Origin: Streptomyces lichenis
Lineage (GTDB): Bacteria; Actinomycetota; Actinomycetes; Streptomycetales; Streptomycetaceae
NCBI RefSeq assembly: GCF_023218175.1
Contig: NZ_JALPTH010000020.1
Location: 1 to 64,000, forward strand
Direction of reading: 5' to 3'
DNA length: 64,000 nt
In this document: positions 8,415 through 15,949 of the stretch, in pieces
How the letters are laid out: each line of letters begins with the position of its first letter
How positions within the stretch are numbered: the stretch's first letter is position 1
Notes under the pieces: generated by a model
What the model was told of the DNA's origin: nothing
Seen by the model: the letters and a program-made list of their open reading frames with translations, nothing else
Database searches by the model: none
Program-made: the position numbers and the translations under genes

Positions 8415-8702
8415 ATGAACACCCCTGTGAACATCCCTGTGAACACCCCCACGAGCGGGGCGGCCGCGACCGCGCCCGCGAACACGCCCGTCAACGCCCC
8501 CGTGACCGTCTCCGTGAACGGCGAGACCCGGCGGCTGGCCGGGGCCACCACCCTGGACGCGCTGGTGGCGACCCTCACCACCGCCCGCTCCGGCGTCGCC
8601 GCCGCCGTCAACGAGACCGTCGTCCCCCGGGGCGCCTGGTCCGGGACGCTGCTCGGCGAGGGCGACCGGGTCGAGGTGCTGACCGCGGTGCAGGGAGGCT
8701 GA
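8415..8702 (+). CDS. thiS: Sulfur carrier protein ThiS with N-terminal extension
   Basis: A small ubiquitin-fold carrier whose C-terminal Gly-Gly (VQGG end) is thiocarboxylated to donate sulfur for the thiazole ring. The conserved core is VSVNGETRRLAG through EGDRVEVLTAVQGG. The protein is 95 residues, about 29 longer than usual. The addition is a repetitive NTPVNIPVNTP-type segment. GAGGA at 8404-8408 supports the ATG at 8415. An in-frame GTG at 8502 would give a normal-length ThiS but has no obvious ribosome site. Its stop is 5 bp before thiG. Confidence 0.88.
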   Translation: MNTPVNIPVNTPTSGAAATAPANTPVNAPVTVSVNGETRRLAGATTLDALVATLTTARSGVAAAVNETVVPRGAWSGTLLGEGDRVEVLTAVQGG

Positions 8703-8707
8703 GCGCG

Positions 8708-9502
8708 ATGGCCGACGACCGTCTCACCATCGCCGGGACCGTGTTCGACTCCCGGCTGATCATGGGCACCGGCGGGGCGCCCAGCCTGGATGTGCTGGAA
8801 CGCTCGCTGGCCGCCAGCGGCACCGAGCTGACCACGGTGGCGATGCGCCGCCTCGACCCGACCGTGCAGGGCTCGGTGCTCTCGGTGCTGGAGCGCCTGG
8901 GCATCCGGGTGCTGCCGAACACGGCCGGCTGCTTCACCGCCGGCGAGGCGGTGCTGACCGCCCGGTTGGCGCGGGAGGCGCTGGGCACCGACTGGGTCAA
9001 GCTGGAGGTGGTCGCCGACGAGCGGACCCTGCTGCCCGACCCGGTGGAGCTGCTGGACGCGGCCGAGACGCTGGTGGACGACGGCTTCACGGTGCTTCCC
9101 TACACCAACGACGATCCGGTGCTGGCCCGGAAGCTGGAGGACGTGGGCTGCGCGGCGGTGATGCCGCTGGGCTCGCCGATCGGCTCAGGCCTCGGCATCC
9201 GCAACCCGCACAACTTCCAGCTGATCACCGAGCGGGCCGGGGTGCCGGTGATCCTGGACGCGGGCGCGGGCACCGCATCGGACGCGGCGCTGGCGATGGA
9301 GCTGGGCTGTGCGGCGGTGATGCTGGCCTCCGCGGTGACCCGGGCGCAGGAGCCGGTGCTGATGGCGGAGGCGATGCGGCACGCGGTGGAGGCCGGGCGG
9401 CTGGCCCGCCGGGCGGGCCGCATCCCGCGGCGCCACTTCGCCGAGGCCTCCTCCCCGGTGGACGGCCGGGCCGACTTCGATCCGGAGCGTCCGGCGTTCT
9501 GA
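8708..9502 (+). CDS. thiG: Thiazole synthase
   Basis: A 264-residue TIM-barrel enzyme that builds the thiazole phosphate from deoxyxylulose phosphate, dehydroglycine and ThiS thiocarboxylate. Key motifs are RLIMGTGGAPSLDVLERS near the N-terminus, PNTAGCFTAGEAV, and DWVKLEVVAD with the Schiff-base lysine. PLGSPIGSGLGIRNP follows, then DAGAGTASDAA and MLASAVTRAQEP. Length and motifs are standard. It is the last gene of the thiOSG unit, with GGAGGC 9 nt before the ATG, overlapping the end of thiS. Confidence 0.95.
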   Translation: MADDRLTIAGTVFDSRLIMGTGGAPSLDVLERSLAASGTELTTVAMRRLDPTVQGSVLSVLERLGIRVLPNTAGCFTAGEAVLTARLAREALGTDWVKLEVVADERTLLPDPVELLDAAETLVDDGFTVLPYTNDDPVLARKLEDVGCAAVMPLGSPIGSGLGIRNPHNFQLITERAGVPVILDAGAGTASDAALAMELGCAAVMLASAVTRAQEPVLMAEAMRHAVEAGRLARRAGRIPRRHFAEASSPVDGRADFDPERPAF

Positions 9503-9637
9503 GCCCCGGCGTCTCACCTGGGCGGCGCCGGGCGGAAGGAAACGTTCCGGCCACCGGCTGTCACAGCTCGGCCCCAGTGCCCGGGCCGGGCGCCGGGGCT
9601 GTCGGGGCCGTCCTCACCTCCTCGTAGACTCGTCCGG

Positions 9638-11653
9638 GTGGATACGACCCTGCACGACCCGCTCGTGGGCCAGCTGCTCGACGGCCGCTACCGAGTCGAC
9701 GCGCGCATCGCCGTCGGTGGCATGGCCACGGTCTACCGGGCCGTCGACACCCGCCTGGACCGGGTGCTCGCCCTGAAGGTGATGCACCCCTCGCTCGCGA
9801 CCGACGCCGCCTTCGTGGACCGCTTCATCCGGGAGGCCAAGTCCGTCGCGCGCCTCGCGCACCCCAATGTGGTCGGCGTCTTCGACCAGGGCGCGGAGGG
9901 GGCGTATGTGTACCTGGCGATGGAGTACGTCGAGGGGTGCACCCTGCGGGACGTGCTACGCGGCCGGGGGGCCCTGCGGCCGCGGGCGGCGCTGGACATC
10001 CTGGAGCCGGTGCTGGCCGCGCTGGGCGCCGCGCACCGGGCCGGGTTCGTCCACCGGGACATGAAGCCGGAGAACGTGCTGATAGGCGACGACGGCCGGG
10101 TCAAGGTGGCCGATTTCGGTCTGGTGCGTGCCGTGGGCGCCGTCACCAACACCACCGGTTCACTGCTGGGCACGGTCTCCTATCTCGCGCCGGAGCAGAT
10201 CGAGCACGGCACCGCGGACACCCGCGCCGATGTGTACGCCTGCGGGGTGGTGCTGTACGAGATGCTGACCGGCGCCAAGCCGCATACCGGGGACACCCCC
10301 GCGCAGGTCCTGTACCAGCACCTCAACACCGACGTACCGGCTCCGTCCGGGTCCGTGCCGGGGCTGGCGGCCGAGCTGGACGCCCTGGTGGCGCATGCCA
10401 CCGCCCGGGACCCCGAGGCCCGTCCGCATGACGCGGCGGCGCTGCTGGGGCTGACCCGCCAGGCGCGTGCCGCGCTCGGCGCGGAGCAGCTGGACCTGGT
10501 GCCGCCGGGCGCCCGGGAGGAGCCGGCCGATCCGGTCGATCCGGTCGATCCGGTCGATGCCCCCGGGACGGTCGGTCCGGAGGACCGGACCAGCGTGATC
10601 GCCCGTCCGGAGCGGACGAGTGTGCTCTCCCGCCCGCGGCCGGGTGGCGAGCCCGAGGACGTGCAGCACACCAGCCGACTGGCCGCGCCGCAGCCCCCGT
10701 CCCGATCCGCCGCCTCGGCGGTGTCCGCGGCCGGGGCGCGGGCGCGTCGGCTGCTGCCCGCCGGTCCGCGCCGCGGGATGGTCGCCGCGCTGGTCGCGGT
10801 GCTGGTGTTCCTCGGTGTCGGCGCCGGGGTCTGGTACATCAACTCGGGCCAGTTCACCCGGGTGCCGACGGTCCTCGGGCAGAGCCAGACCGAGGCGGAG
10901 AAGCGGCTCGCGGACGCGGGGCTGGACGTCCGGGAGGTCAAGCGCGACTTCAGCGGCTCGTATGACCGGGGCGAGGTGATGGCCGCCGATCCCGCGCCCG
11001 GTGAGCGCATCCGGGGCAACGGCAAGGTGACGCTCACCGTGTCCCGGGGCCCGGAGATCGTGAAGGTGCCCAATGTGCGGGGTCTCGACCTGGAGGCGGC
11101 CAAGCGGGAGCTGGCCGCCGCCGGGCTGGCCCCGGGCGCGGTGGGCCGGCAGTTCAGCGAGGAGGTCGAGCGGGACGCGGTGATCTCGACCGACCCCAAG
11201 CCCGGCAGCAAGCGGAAGCCGGACTCCGCGGTCGCCCTGGTGGTCAGCAAGGGCGCGGCGGTGGAGGTGCCCGATCTGACCGGGGCGAGCCTGGAGGACG
11301 CCCGGAGCACTCTGGAGGACGCCGGGCTGAAGGTGAAGGTGGCCGAGGAGCGCAAGCACTCCACCGAGGACACCGGTACCGTCGCCGCCCAGTCCCCCGC
11401 CTCCGGCGGTGAGGCCGCCGAGGGTGACACCGTCACGCTGACCCTCTCCAAGGGGCCGAGGATGGTGGAGGTCCCGGATGTCACCGGCAGTGACGTGGAC
11501 GAGGCGACCCGGGAGCTGGAGGGCGCCGGGTTCGAGGTGAAGGTCGAGAAGAGCTTCCCGTTCCTCGGCGACACCGTGGACGGCCAGTCCACGGCCGGTG
11601 GCGAGCAGGCCCCGGAGGGCTCCACCATCACCATCACGACCAAGGGACTCTGA
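9638..11653 (+). CDS. pkaF: Serine/threonine protein kinase with four PASTA domains
   Basis: A 671-residue PknB-type transmembrane kinase. The kinase domain spans about residues 15-280: glycine loop VGGMATVYRA, LALKVM with the ATP-binding lysine, catalytic HRDMKPENVL, metal-binding VADFGL, and APEQ. A juxtamembrane stretch includes a DPVDPVDPVD repeat. A TM helix follows at about 379-398 (VAALVAVLVFLGVGAGVW). Four extracellular PASTA repeats (about 406-671) each begin VPxVxG. PASTA kinases sense peptidoglycan fragments or lipid II and control growth. The GTG start at 9638 precedes the typical RY-rich N-terminus. The symbol follows the syntenic S. coelicolor gene as I recall it. nfo starts 6 bp downstream. 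Confidence 0.9.
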   Translation: MDTTLHDPLVGQLLDGRYRVDARIAVGGMATVYRAVDTRLDRVLALKVMHPSLATDAAFVDRFIREAKSVARLAHPNVVGVFDQGAEGAYVYLAMEYVEGCTLRDVLRGRGALRPRAALDILEPVLAALGAAHRAGFVHRDMKPENVLIGDDGRVKVADFGLVRAVGAVTNTTGSLLGTVSYLAPEQIEHGTADTRADVYACGVVLYEMLTGAKPHTGDTPAQVLYQHLNTDVPAPSGSVPGLAAELDALVAHATARDPEARPHDAAALLGLTRQARAALGAEQLDLVPPGAREEPADPVDPVDPVDAPGTVGPEDRTSVIARPERTSVLSRPRPGGEPEDVQHTSRLAAPQPPSRSAASAVSAAGARARRLLPAGPRRGMVAALVAVLVFLGVGAGVWYINSGQFTRVPTVLGQSQTEAEKRLADAGLDVREVKRDFSGSYDRGEVMAADPAPGERIRGNGKVTLTVSRGPEIVKVPNVRGLDLEAAKRELAAAGLAPGAVGRQFSEEVERDAVISTDPKPGSKRKPDSAVALVVSKGAAVEVPDLTGASLEDARSTLEDAGLKVKVAEERKHSTEDTGTVAAQSPASGGEAAEGDTVTLTLSKGPRMVEVPDVTGSDVDEATRELEGAGFEVKVEKSFPFLGDTVDGQSTAGGEQAPEGSTITITTKGL

Positions 11654-11659
11654 GCGCAC

Positions 11660-12529
11660 GTGCACCACCAGCCCAGCCCGAAGCCCAACCCCGTCGGCGG
11701 CCATGTGCCGGTGGCCGGCGGCCTCGCCAAGACCGGTCTGTCCTACGCCCGGGAGATCGGCGCCGAGGCCGTGCAGGTCTTCGTCGCCAACCCCCGGGGC
11801 TGGGCCACCCCGGCCGGGAACCCGGCGCAGGACGAGCTGTTCCGCGCCGAGTGCGCGGCCTCGGGCATTCCGGCGTATGTCCATGCCCCGTATCTGATCA
11901 ACTTCGGCTCGCACACCGAGGCGACGGTGGACTCCTCGGTGGTGTCGCTGCGCCACTCGCTGCGCCGGGCCCGGGACATCGGGGCGCTGGGCGTGGTGGT
12001 GCACACCGGCTCGGCGACCGGGGGCCGCTCCCGGGAGACGGCGCTGGCGCAGGTACGGGAGCGGATGCTGCCGCTGCTGGACGAGCTGACCCATGAGGAC
12101 GACCCGTACCTGCTGCTGGAGTCCACCGCCGGGCAGGGCGCCTCGCTCTGCTCGCTGGCCGAGGACTTCGGCCCGTACTTCGAGGCGCTGGACCGCCATC
12201 CGCGGCTCGGCGTCTGCCTGGACACCTGCCATGTGTTCGCCGCGGGGCACGACCTGGCCGCCGAGGACGGGGTGGAGCGGACGCTGGACGCCCTGGTCGC
12301 CGAGGTGGGCGAGGGGCGGCTGCGGCTGATCCACGCCAACGACTCCAAGGACGTGGCCGGAGCCCGCAAGGACCGCCATGTCAACATCGGTTCCGGCCAC
12401 ATCGGCGAGGAGCCGTTCGCCGCCCTGATGCGCCACCCGGCAGCCGCCGGCGTCCCCCTGGTCATCGAGACCCCCGGCGGCACGGAGGGCCACGCGGCCG
12501 ACGTGGCCCGACTGAAGCGACTGCGCTGA
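11660..12529 (+). CDS. nfo: Deoxyribonuclease IV / AP endonuclease (Nfo family)
   Basis: A 289-residue TIM-barrel, zinc-dependent AP endonuclease for base-excision repair. Metal-ligand motifs are present in order: YVHAPYLINFGSH, VVVHTGS, LLLESTAGQG, VCLDTCHVFAAGHD, LIHANDSKD, HVNIGSGHIGEEPF and VIETPGG. Length is normal for the family. Translation starts at a GTG 6 bp after the kinase stop, suggesting one operon. The CRISPR leader begins directly after its stop codon. Confidence 0.92.
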   Translation: MHHQPSPKPNPVGGHVPVAGGLAKTGLSYAREIGAEAVQVFVANPRGWATPAGNPAQDELFRAECAASGIPAYVHAPYLINFGSHTEATVDSSVVSLRHSLRRARDIGALGVVVHTGSATGGRSRETALAQVRERMLPLLDELTHEDDPYLLLESTAGQGASLCSLAEDFGPYFEALDRHPRLGVCLDTCHVFAAGHDLAAEDGVERTLDALVAEVGEGRLRLIHANDSKDVAGARKDRHVNIGSGHIGEEPFAALMRHPAAAGVPLVIETPGGTEGHAADVARLKRLR

Positions 12530-12667
12530 GGGCGGCTGCGCGCGACTGCAGGGTGCAGACTGCGCCGCCATGGTCGCCCGACACCGTCCAGCTGGCGATA
12601 GCCTGAAAGCCCTTGGCGACATGGTCAAGAAACGGTAAACCGCTTCTAAATGCCCTGGTCGCAAAGA
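12530..12667 (+). promoter_or_regulatory. CRISPR leader
   Basis: 138 bp between the nfo stop and the first repeat. The last 50 bp is AT-richer than its surroundings (CAAGAAACGGTAAACCGCTT, 12626-12645), as I-E leaders usually are. It is assigned as leader because the repeats are perfect at this end and degenerate at the other. The repeat strand also matches the transcribed strand of E. coli I-E repeats. Confidence 0.65.
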
Positions 12668-13490
12668 GTGGTCCCCGCGCGAGCGGGGGTGGTCCGGAGG
12701 CGGCCTGGACGCCGCTCCTCGCCACCAAGTGGTCCCCGCGCGAGCGGGGGTGGTCCGGACGTTCGCTGTGACGCCGGCCCTTCCCGGCAGTGGTCCCCGC
12801 GCGAGCGGGGGTGGTCCGCCGCCGTAGTCCCAGTAGGACGGCGGCAGGGGGTGGTCCCCGCGCGAGCGGGGGTGGTCCGCCCTGGCCAGCCCCGACATCC
12901 GCCGCTACGCCGTGGTCCCCGCGCGAGCGGGGGTGGTCCGTCACGGCCCGCCGGACGGGTCCGCTCGAAACCGTGGTCCCCGCGCGAGCGGGGGTGGTCC
13001 GCACCGGGCGAGCTCCGCCTCACAGGCTCACAGGTGGTCCCCGCGCGAGCGGGGGTGGTCCGAGGCCCAGCGGCTCGCCGCGTCGGTCATCGCCGTGGTC
13101 CCCGCGCGAGCGGGGGTGGTCCGTAGGTCTGGGCCGCGGCGACCTCGGACTTCCTGTGGTCCCCGCGCGAGCGGGGGTGGTCCGCACATCTTGGGTGGTG
13201 GTGCCACTGCGGGGGCGTGGTCCCCGCGCGAGCGGGGGTGGTCCGTGATCTGGGTCAAAGTCAAGGACCCAACCGGCGTGGTCCCCGCGCGAGCGGGGGT
13301 GGTCCGCCGCGATAGCGGAGATCCTGGCCGACCCGGAGGTGGTCCCCGCGCGAGCGGGGGTGTTCCGCGACTCGCAGTACTGGCCTGCCGGCCGAGAGAG
13401 GTGGTCCCCGCGCGGGCGGGGGTGTTCCGGACGGCCGGAAGCACGAGCGGCCGACCCTGCTGTGGTCCCCGCGCGCCCGAGGCGGCTGCG
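12668..13490 (+). CRISPR. Type I-E CRISPR array, 13 repeats plus one degenerate
   Basis: The 29-bp repeat begins GTGGTCCCCGCGCG and ends GGGGGTGGTCCG, with the palindromic stem CCCCGC/GCGGGG typical of subtype I-E in actinomycetes. Repeats start at 12668, 12729, 12790, 12851, 12912, 12973, 13034, 13095, 13156, 13217, 13278, 13339 and 13401. A decayed copy starts at 13462. Spacers are 32 bp, except the twelfth, which is 33 bp. Repeats 1-11 are identical. Repeat 12 has G-to-T at position 25, repeat 13 adds A-to-G at position 15, and the last keeps only the first half. This marks the right side as the old, trailing end. No cas gene lies in the window. Confidence 0.97.
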
Positions 13491-13573
13491 TCGAAACGGG
13501 TACGGGGACGGGGCGGCGGCGCCCCCACTCCGTACGCCGACCGACATCCGACCAGCAGGAAATCCCGCAGGGA

Positions 13574-13590
13574 ATACCCCGGGGGGGTAT
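13574..13590. promoter_or_regulatory. CsoR-like copper operator
   Basis: ATACCCCGGGGGGGTAT is a perfect 7-bp inverted repeat (ATACCCC/GGGGTAT) with a 3-bp centre. It closely resembles the copper-repressor CsoR sites of Streptomyces, which have TACCCC/GGGGTA arms. It lies 62 bp before the His-rich DUF4396 gene. Regulation by CsoR is an inference from the match. Confidence 0.65.
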
Positions 13591-13651
13591 AGCGTTAGGT
13601 CGTAGTGGCGGTGGTCATCCGCCCACGCCCGACGAACCCCCGGGGGTCATC

Positions 13652-14161
13652 ATGGAGCACGAGCACCAGAGCCACATCGACCACAGCAGTCACCACAGCC
13701 ACCACGACCACCCCGCCAAGGCCCCTGTCAGCTGGGCCATGGCCGCTGCCGCCACCCTGCACTGCCTGACCGGATGTGCCATCGGGGAGGTGCTGGGGAT
13801 GGTGGTGGGCACCGCGCTGGGGTGGGGGAACCTGCCGACGATGGTGCTCGCCATCGTGCTGGCGTTCTTCTTCGGCTACGCGCTCACCCTGCGCGGCGTG
13901 CTGAGGGCGGGGCTGGGGTTCCGGGCGGCGGTCAAGGTGGCGCTGGCCGCGGACACGTTGTCCATCGCCGTGATGGAGCTGATCGACAACGGGGTGCTGG
14001 CGCTCTGGCCGGGGGCCATGGACGCGCATCTGACGGACGGGTTGTTCTGGGGCACCCTGGCCATCGCGCTGACGCTGGCGTTCCTGTTCACCACGCCGGT
14101 CAACCGCTGGATGATCGGGCGGGGCAAGGGCCACGCGGTGGTGCATCAGTACCATCGGTGA
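13652..14161 (+). CDS. DUF4396 membrane protein with His-rich N-terminus
   Basis: A 169-residue protein. The first 20 residues contain nine histidines (HEHQSHIDHSSHHSHHDH), a likely metal-binding tail. Four hydrophobic helices follow, in the DUF4396 pattern (ATLHCLTGCAIGEVLGMV at about 36-53, then LAIVLAFFFGYALTL, then ALAADTLSIAVMELIDN, then GTLAIALTLAFLF). The function of the domain is not established. The HCLTGC motif and acidic/His residues within the membrane part could bind metal. The CsoR-like operator upstream suggests copper induction. Confidence 0.82.
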   Translation: MEHEHQSHIDHSSHHSHHDHPAKAPVSWAMAAAATLHCLTGCAIGEVLGMVVGTALGWGNLPTMVLAIVLAFFFGYALTLRGVLRAGLGFRAAVKVALAADTLSIAVMELIDNGVLALWPGAMDAHLTDGLFWGTLAIALTLAFLFTTPVNRWMIGRGKGHAVVHQYHR

Positions 14162-14188
14162 GCCGCGGCAGGGCTCAAGAACGCGGCG

Positions 14189-14821
14189 TCAGAGCTCGGG
14201 GCCGTCGCCGGGGCCCTCCTGGTAGGAGTAGCGCTGCTCGCTCCACGGGTCGCCGATGTTGTGGTAGCCGCGCTCCTCCCAGAAGCCCCGGCGGTCGGCG
14301 GTCATGTACTCGACGCCGCGGACCCACTTGGGCCCCTTCCAGGCGTACAGGTGCGGCACGACCAGGCGGAGCGGGAAGCCGTGCTCGGCGGTGAGCAGTT
14401 CACCGTCCTTGTGGGTGGCGAAAATCGTGCGGTCCGAGGCGAAGTCGGGCAGCCGCAGATTGGCGCTGTAGCCGTACTCGGCCCACACCATGACATGGGT
14501 GACCCCGGGCGCCGGGGGTGCTGTGTCCAGGAGGGTGCGGGCGGGTACGCCGCCCCATTCGGCGCCGGTCATGCTGAACTTCGTCACGCAGTGCAGATCG
14601 GCCTCGACCGTGGAGAACGGCAGTGCCGAGAACTCCTCGTGGTTCCAGGTGCGCTTGTCCCCGTCGGCGGTGGCGCCGAAGACCCGGAACTCCCAGCGCT
14701 CCGGCCGGAACTTGGGGACGGGGCCGTAGTGGGTGACCGGCCAGCCGCGCTGGAGCCGCTGCCCCGGTGGAAGCTCGGACCCTCCCGCCGCCCGGTGTTC
14801 CTCGCTTCCTGGCTGAACCAT
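14189..14821 (-). CDS. Sulfite oxidase-like molybdopterin oxidoreductase
   Basis: A 210-residue protein of the oxidoreductase molybdopterin-binding family. It carries the SUOX-fold signatures WPVTHYGPVPKF, LHCVTKFSMTGAEWGGVP (with the Mo-ligand cysteine) and VWAEYGYSANLRLPD. Further on are GFPLRLVVPHLYAWKGPKW and FWEERGYHNIGDPW. It is much shorter than true sulfite oxidases: it lacks haem and dimerisation domains and has no signal peptide, so it is probably a cytoplasmic stand-alone Mo enzyme. The substrate is unknown. It converges with the DUF4396 gene and diverges from bfr. Confidence 0.85.
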   Translation of the reverse strand: MVQPGSEEHRAAGGSELPPGQRLQRGWPVTHYGPVPKFRPERWEFRVFGATADGDKRTWNHEEFSALPFSTVEADLHCVTKFSMTGAEWGGVPARTLLDTAPPAPGVTHVMVWAEYGYSANLRLPDFASDRTIFATHKDGELLTAEHGFPLRLVVPHLYAWKGPKWVRGVEYMTADRRGFWEERGYHNIGDPWSEQRYSYQEGPGDGPEL

Positions 14822-14978
14822 GTCTCAATGGTGACAGACGGGGAAGGGTGGTCATGACCAGGTCGCGGCCCTAACCGGTCAAGTCCTACTAAGCCTGCAC
14901 TTACTGGACGGCCCCGCGTGGCGGTGCGAGGATGCGCGGCATCCGCACTGATCACTTCACGTGGAAGGAGCCCCGGCG

Positions 14979-15467
14979 ATGCAGGGCGACCCGGAGGTCA
15001 TCGAGTTCCTCAACGAGCAGCTCACCGCCGAGCTGACGGCGATCAACCAGTACTTCCTGCACGCCAAGATGCAGGACCACCTGGGGTGGACGAAGCTCGC
15101 GCGGTACACCCGGGCGGAGTCCTTCGACGAGATGCGCCACGCGGAGACGCTGACCGACCGCATCCTCTTCCTGGACGGGCTGCCGAACTACCAGCGGCTG
15201 TTCCACGTCCGGGTGGGCCAGACCGTCACCGAGATGTTCCAGGCGGACCGGCAGATCGAGGTCGAGGCCATCGACCGGCTGCGCCGCGGGATCGAGGTCA
15301 TGCGCGCCAAGGGCGACATCACCTCGGCCAACATCTTCGAGGCCATCCTCGCCGACGAGGAGCACCACATCGACTATCTGGACACCCAGCTCGACCTGGT
15401 GGAGAAGCTCGGCGAGTCGCTGTACCTCGCCCAGCAGATCGAGCAGGTCCAGCCCGACGGGGCCTGA
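14979..15467 (+). CDS. bfr: Bacterioferritin
   Basis: A 162-residue four-helix ferritin storing iron with haem. Ferroxidase ligands are seen in LTAELTAINQYF (Glu), the E-x6-H pair in ESFDEMRHAE, FQADRQIEVEAI, and ILADEEHHIDYL. The haem Met is within AKMQDHLGW or the next helix. The open frame extends 6 codons upstream, but GGAAGGAG at 14963-14970 sits 8 nt before the ATG at 14979. The bfd gene converges on it, 58 bp away. Confidence 0.95.
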   Translation: MQGDPEVIEFLNEQLTAELTAINQYFLHAKMQDHLGWTKLARYTRAESFDEMRHAETLTDRILFLDGLPNYQRLFHVRVGQTVTEMFQADRQIEVEAIDRLRRGIEVMRAKGDITSANIFEAILADEEHHIDYLDTQLDLVEKLGESLYLAQQIEQVQPDGA

Positions 15468-15525
15468 GCGGATCGAACGGCCGGAGGCCCCGCCACGCCA
15501 GGCGGCCGGCGGATACCTCGGGCGG

Positions 15526-15780
15526 TCAGGCGGCTTCGGGGAGCGGCTGCGGTACCGGGGTGTCGGCGGCGTCGGCGGTGAGCACCGGCCGGCCGCGGTC
15601 GGCCAGCTCGCGGCGCGGGCAGCTGCCGCGGCCCAGGATGGACTGGATGGTCCGTACGCAGGAGCCGCAGTCGGTCCCGGCCTTGGACGCCGAGGCGATC
15701 TGGCGGGGGGTGCAGGCGCCGGCCTCCGCGTGCTGCTTGACCTGCTTCTCGGTGACACCGAAGCACGAGCACACGTACAC
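15526..15780 (-). CDS. bfd: Bacterioferritin-associated ferredoxin
   Basis: An 84-residue [2Fe-2S] protein that reduces bacterioferritin to release iron. Ligands are CSCFGVTEKQV (C-x-C) and DCGSCVRTI (C-x2-C), as in the BFD domain. The C-terminal 25 residues are Pro/Ala-rich and unconserved. A GTG at 15789 is possible, but AGGAGG at 15789-15794 (reading on the minus strand) lies 8 nt before the GTG at 15780, which makes the latter the better start. An iron box is found 57 bp upstream. Confidence 0.9.
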   Translation of the reverse strand: MYVCSCFGVTEKQVKQHAEAGACTPRQIASASKAGTDCGSCVRTIQSILGRGSCPRRELADRGRPVLTADAADTPVPQPLPEAA

Positions 15781-15836
15781 GCCGTCCACCTCCTGCCGGA
15801 TCTGTTCGTTCGGGGCCTGTGAAGCTCTCCCCGATG

Positions 15837-15855
15837 ATCGGTGAGGCTAACCTAA
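15837..15855 (-). promoter_or_regulatory. Iron box (DmdR1/IdeR-type operator)
   Basis: On the minus strand the site reads TTAGGTTAGCCTCACCGAT, matching about 15 of 19 positions of the actinobacterial iron box TTAGGTTAGGCTAACCTAA. It lies 57 bp upstream of the bfd start. Repression by iron-loaded DmdR would induce Bfd, and so release of stored iron, during iron starvation. Confidence 0.78.
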
Positions 15856-15895
15856 CCTTACCCATAGCCGAGGTGGCGCAAAAGCCCGGTGAACG

Positions 15896-15932
15896 CCGAT
15901 GGGGCGCGGATCACAGATCCGCGCCCCATCGG
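15896..15932 (-). terminator. Terminator of the DAHP synthase gene
   Basis: A 17-bp perfect stem: CCGATGGGGCGCGGATC pairs with GATCCGCGCCCCATCGG around an ACA loop. It starts 18 bp past the DAHP synthase stop codon. There is no long T tract, which is normal for Streptomyces. Confidence 0.88.
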
Positions 15933-15949
15933 TGTCGAACAGGGTGTTT

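Noticed and set aside
12646..13592. Several open frames encoding VVPARAGVV- or TTPARAGTT-type repeats
   Set aside because: They are translations of the CRISPR repeat with a 61-bp period and have no independent coding signs.
12530..14161. Integrated mobile element around the CRISPR array
   Set aside because: No integrase, transposase, tRNA or attachment repeats are seen; the flanking genes look like normal chromosomal genes.
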